This document shows, piece by piece, positions 5,746 through 6,965 of a DNA stretch of 6,965 bases. The DNA lies in NCBI GenBank assembly GCA_007127275.1, contig SKZP01000590.1, forward strand, positions 1 to 6,965, read 5' to 3'. The notes below the pieces were generated by a model. That model did no database searches. It was given only the letters and a program-made list of their open reading frames with translations, and was not told the origin of the DNA. The translations under genes were made by a program, and so were the position numbers. Numbering within the stretch: position 1 is the first letter of the stretch; each line of letters begins with the position of its first letter. Source of the DNA: Planctomycetota bacterium. GTDB lineage: Bacteria > Planctomycetota > UBA8742 > SKZP01.

Positions 5746-5920
5746 AGGAGCTGACAGGAAATCAATTCCGAACGTTAAGCGTCACGAGCGAAGGCTATGC
5801 AAGGCGGAGGAGGGTGAGCGGCGAAGGCATGACGAGTCGCGTCGAGCCGCGCAACCGACGACAACGAAGCAGAGCCGAGCGCAGGTGCTCACATTCGGAA
5901 GGTAATTTCTGACAGCTCCT
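5746..5920. repeat. MITE-like element with 30-bp terminal inverted repeats
   Basis: The left end (5746-5775) and the reverse complement of the right end (5891-5920) match at 23 of 30 positions without gaps. The strongest blocks are the tip AGGAGCTG(A/T)CAG and an inner TTCCGAA(C/T)GT. The 115-bp interior encodes nothing recognisable, so the element could only move with a transposase from elsewhere. No clear target-site duplication flanks it. The tip sequences also occur in the palindromes at 845-880, so this is a repeat family within the genome. It could instead be a structured RNA whose ends pair. Confidence 0.6.
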
Positions 5921-5960
5921 TTGGTCGCCGGCTTCGCCGTTGGTCGTTGGTGCTTTGGGC

Positions 5961-6024
5961 GTCGCCCGTGAATACCCGTTTCGGGCTCACCCCACGGGCG
6001 AAGCGGCGAAGCCCGTGGGCTTGG
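5961..6024. repeat. CCCGTGGG-type interspersed repeat, copy 3
   Basis: CCCACGGGC (5991-5999) and GCCCGTGGG (6011-6019) form a perfect 9-bp stem around an 11-nt loop. GCCCGTGGGCTTGG at 6011-6024 is identical to bases 3402-3415 of copy 1. The upstream part, with GCCCGTG and CCCGTTTCGGG, is more diverged. It lies just after the MITE-like element. Confidence 0.6.
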
Positions 6025-6221
6025 CAGTCCATTTGCTCGCGGGGCAGCCGTGGCCGTGAGGCGGAATCTCGTTGCTCCAGTCGCGTGTTCGTTGTCACTC
6101 CCCTTCCCGCTCTCGAATCAACGCGCAACGGACGGCTTCGGGCAACCTCGCCACGAACGGGACTGGATCGCACCGGTGATGTGTTCCCTACGCGGGGGGC
6201 GTGTGCCGCGGGGCGTTGCGG

Positions 6222-6965
6222 ATGGCGGAGCCCATGCATCAGCGAGAGATGTCGCCACAGCCGGAGCCGGTGCCGGAAGGGGACGAGCCGCGGGTTGAAA
6301 CGGAGCGCACCGTCGTCGTCTGGCGGCGTACGCACCGGGGCTTGACCTGCGTACTTTGGGGGACGGCGCTGATTGTGCTTTTGTGGGCCGGCGGGCTTGC
6401 CGCGAATCTGCTTGCGCCGTCGCCAGTTGTGCACCTCGAGCACCTGCAGGTGATGGTCGTGCACTTCGTGGCACTGGAAACGCTCGTCGAACGCGAACTC
6501 CTCTCGGTCGTGCTCGGCACCGTGGGGCTGCTTGCCTGGATTCTTGTGCTGGTCGGCTACGGCTTGCTCGGCAGCACGCCAGACCGGAGCATGTCCGGCT
6601 CGGCGGTCTTTGCGCTGGTTTTCTCCATCCTCGGCTTTCTCGTGTGGCCGCTTGCCTACCTCGGCGCGACGATGTTTCTCGCGTACTGCTACCGCGGGGC
6701 GACGGTGACGAGCGACCGCCGTCTCAAGCTGCGTTCGCTCGGGGTGCTGACCTTTCTCGTGCTCGCCGTCGTGTTGACCGCGGCCGTTCTCGTGCCTGCC
6801 GCCCCGGAACGCTTTGACGCAACCTGGCGGCTTGACGTCGTCGCCCTCGAGCAGAACGAACGTGCCGTGCTCGGGCTCTACCTTTCCTTGTGGCTCGCTT
6901 GGTCCATTGGGTTTCTGTTCACCATTCACCGGGCGCGGCGCGTGCTCGGCCGCGAACGCGTCGCC
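6222..6965 (+). CDS. Predicted multi-pass membrane protein, 3'-truncated by the window edge
   Basis: The reading frame is open for 248 codons to the end of the window with no stop. The first 40 residues are hydrophilic (MAEPMHQREMSPQPEPVPEG, then acidic and basic residues). Five hydrophobic segments long enough to span the membrane follow, at about 42-64, 93-116, 127-157, 172-192 and 214-235. After the last comes a basic stretch, HRARRVLGRERVA, as expected on the cytoplasmic side. No catalytic or transporter motif is recognisable, so the function is unknown. The start is uncertain: the ATG at 6222 has only weak purine-rich sequence upstream, and ATG at 6234 or 6249 or GTG at 6201 are possible. 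An in-frame stop at 6177 limits any longer version. No promoter was identified. It lies about 540 bp from the phosphoesterases, so a shared transcript is unlikely. Confidence 0.75.
   Translation, partial: MAEPMHQREMSPQPEPVPEGDEPRVETERTVVVWRRTHRGLTCVLWGTALIVLLWAGGLAANLLAPSPVVHLEHLQVMVVHFVALETLVERELLSVVLGTVGLLAWILVLVGYGLLGSTPDRSMSGSAVFALVFSILGFLVWPLAYLGATMFLAYCYRGATVTSDRRLKLRSLGVLTFLVLAVVLTAAVLVPAAPERFDATWRLDVVALEQNERAVLGLYLSLWLAWSIGFLFTIHRARRVLGRERVA

Larger units (their letters stand above)
5679..6221. other. Intergenic region carrying two repeat elements, no gene seen
   Basis: The gap of about 540 bp after the second phosphoesterase holds a MITE-like element (5746-5920) and a CCCGTGGG repeat (5961-6024). 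The rest, including 6025-6221, shows no convincing gene, promoter or RNA. Open frames here lack start signals and domain features. Confidence 0.55.

Noticed and set aside
5889..6929. Long minus-strand open frame of 346 codons
   Set aside because: It is mostly antisense to the membrane-protein gene. Its extreme His, Arg, Lys, Glu and Gln content is what reversed hydrophobic codons produce, and it also runs through the repeat at 5961-6024.

Overview
The window is GC-rich bacterial DNA with long intergenic gaps, mixed gene orientations and several families of short interspersed inverted repeats. It has one tRNA and six protein genes, two of them cut by the window edges. The gaps, the repeats and a eukaryote-style MIT-AAA ATPase suggest a Planctomycetota genome. 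That placement is inferred from overall style; no marker gene here proves it. There is no integrase, transposase, CRISPR array, toxin-antitoxin pair or obvious defence operon, so this looks like ordinary chromosome with one unusual gene.

Layout. Positions 3-827 (+) hold the 3' part of a fibronectin type III (FN3) protein. It converges on a small secreted lipoprotein at 912-1463 (-), and the 84-bp gap between them carries two tandem copies of a short palindrome. A gap of about 630 bp follows, with a candidate promoter facing each way. Next is the standout gene, 2092-3321 (+). It encodes a 409-residue AAA+ ATPase with an N-terminal MIT-like three-helix domain and a Vps4/katanin-like C-terminal tail. 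A large imperfect inverted repeat begins at its stop codon.

The stretch 3322-3731 is non-coding. It holds two related copies of a repeat built on CCCGTGGG/CCCACGGG and the terminator of a tRNA-Pro(CGG) gene at 3732-3806 (-). That tRNA has a well-spaced promoter at 3817-3845. Two metallophosphoesterases of different subfamilies follow on the + strand, at 4048-4776 and 4938-5678. A perfect 20-bp palindrome lies between them.

The gap 5679-6221 contains a 175-bp MITE-like element with 30-bp terminal inverted repeats and a third copy of the CCCGTGGG repeat. The window ends inside a predicted five-helix membrane protein starting near 6222 (+).

How the genes relate: apart from the two phosphoesterases, which may share a transcript, the neighbours show no clear functional link. 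The ATPase resembles ESCRT-disassembly and microtubule-severing enzymes in architecture, but no ESCRT-III or PspA/Vipp1-like substrate gene is visible here. Its partner, if any, is unknown.
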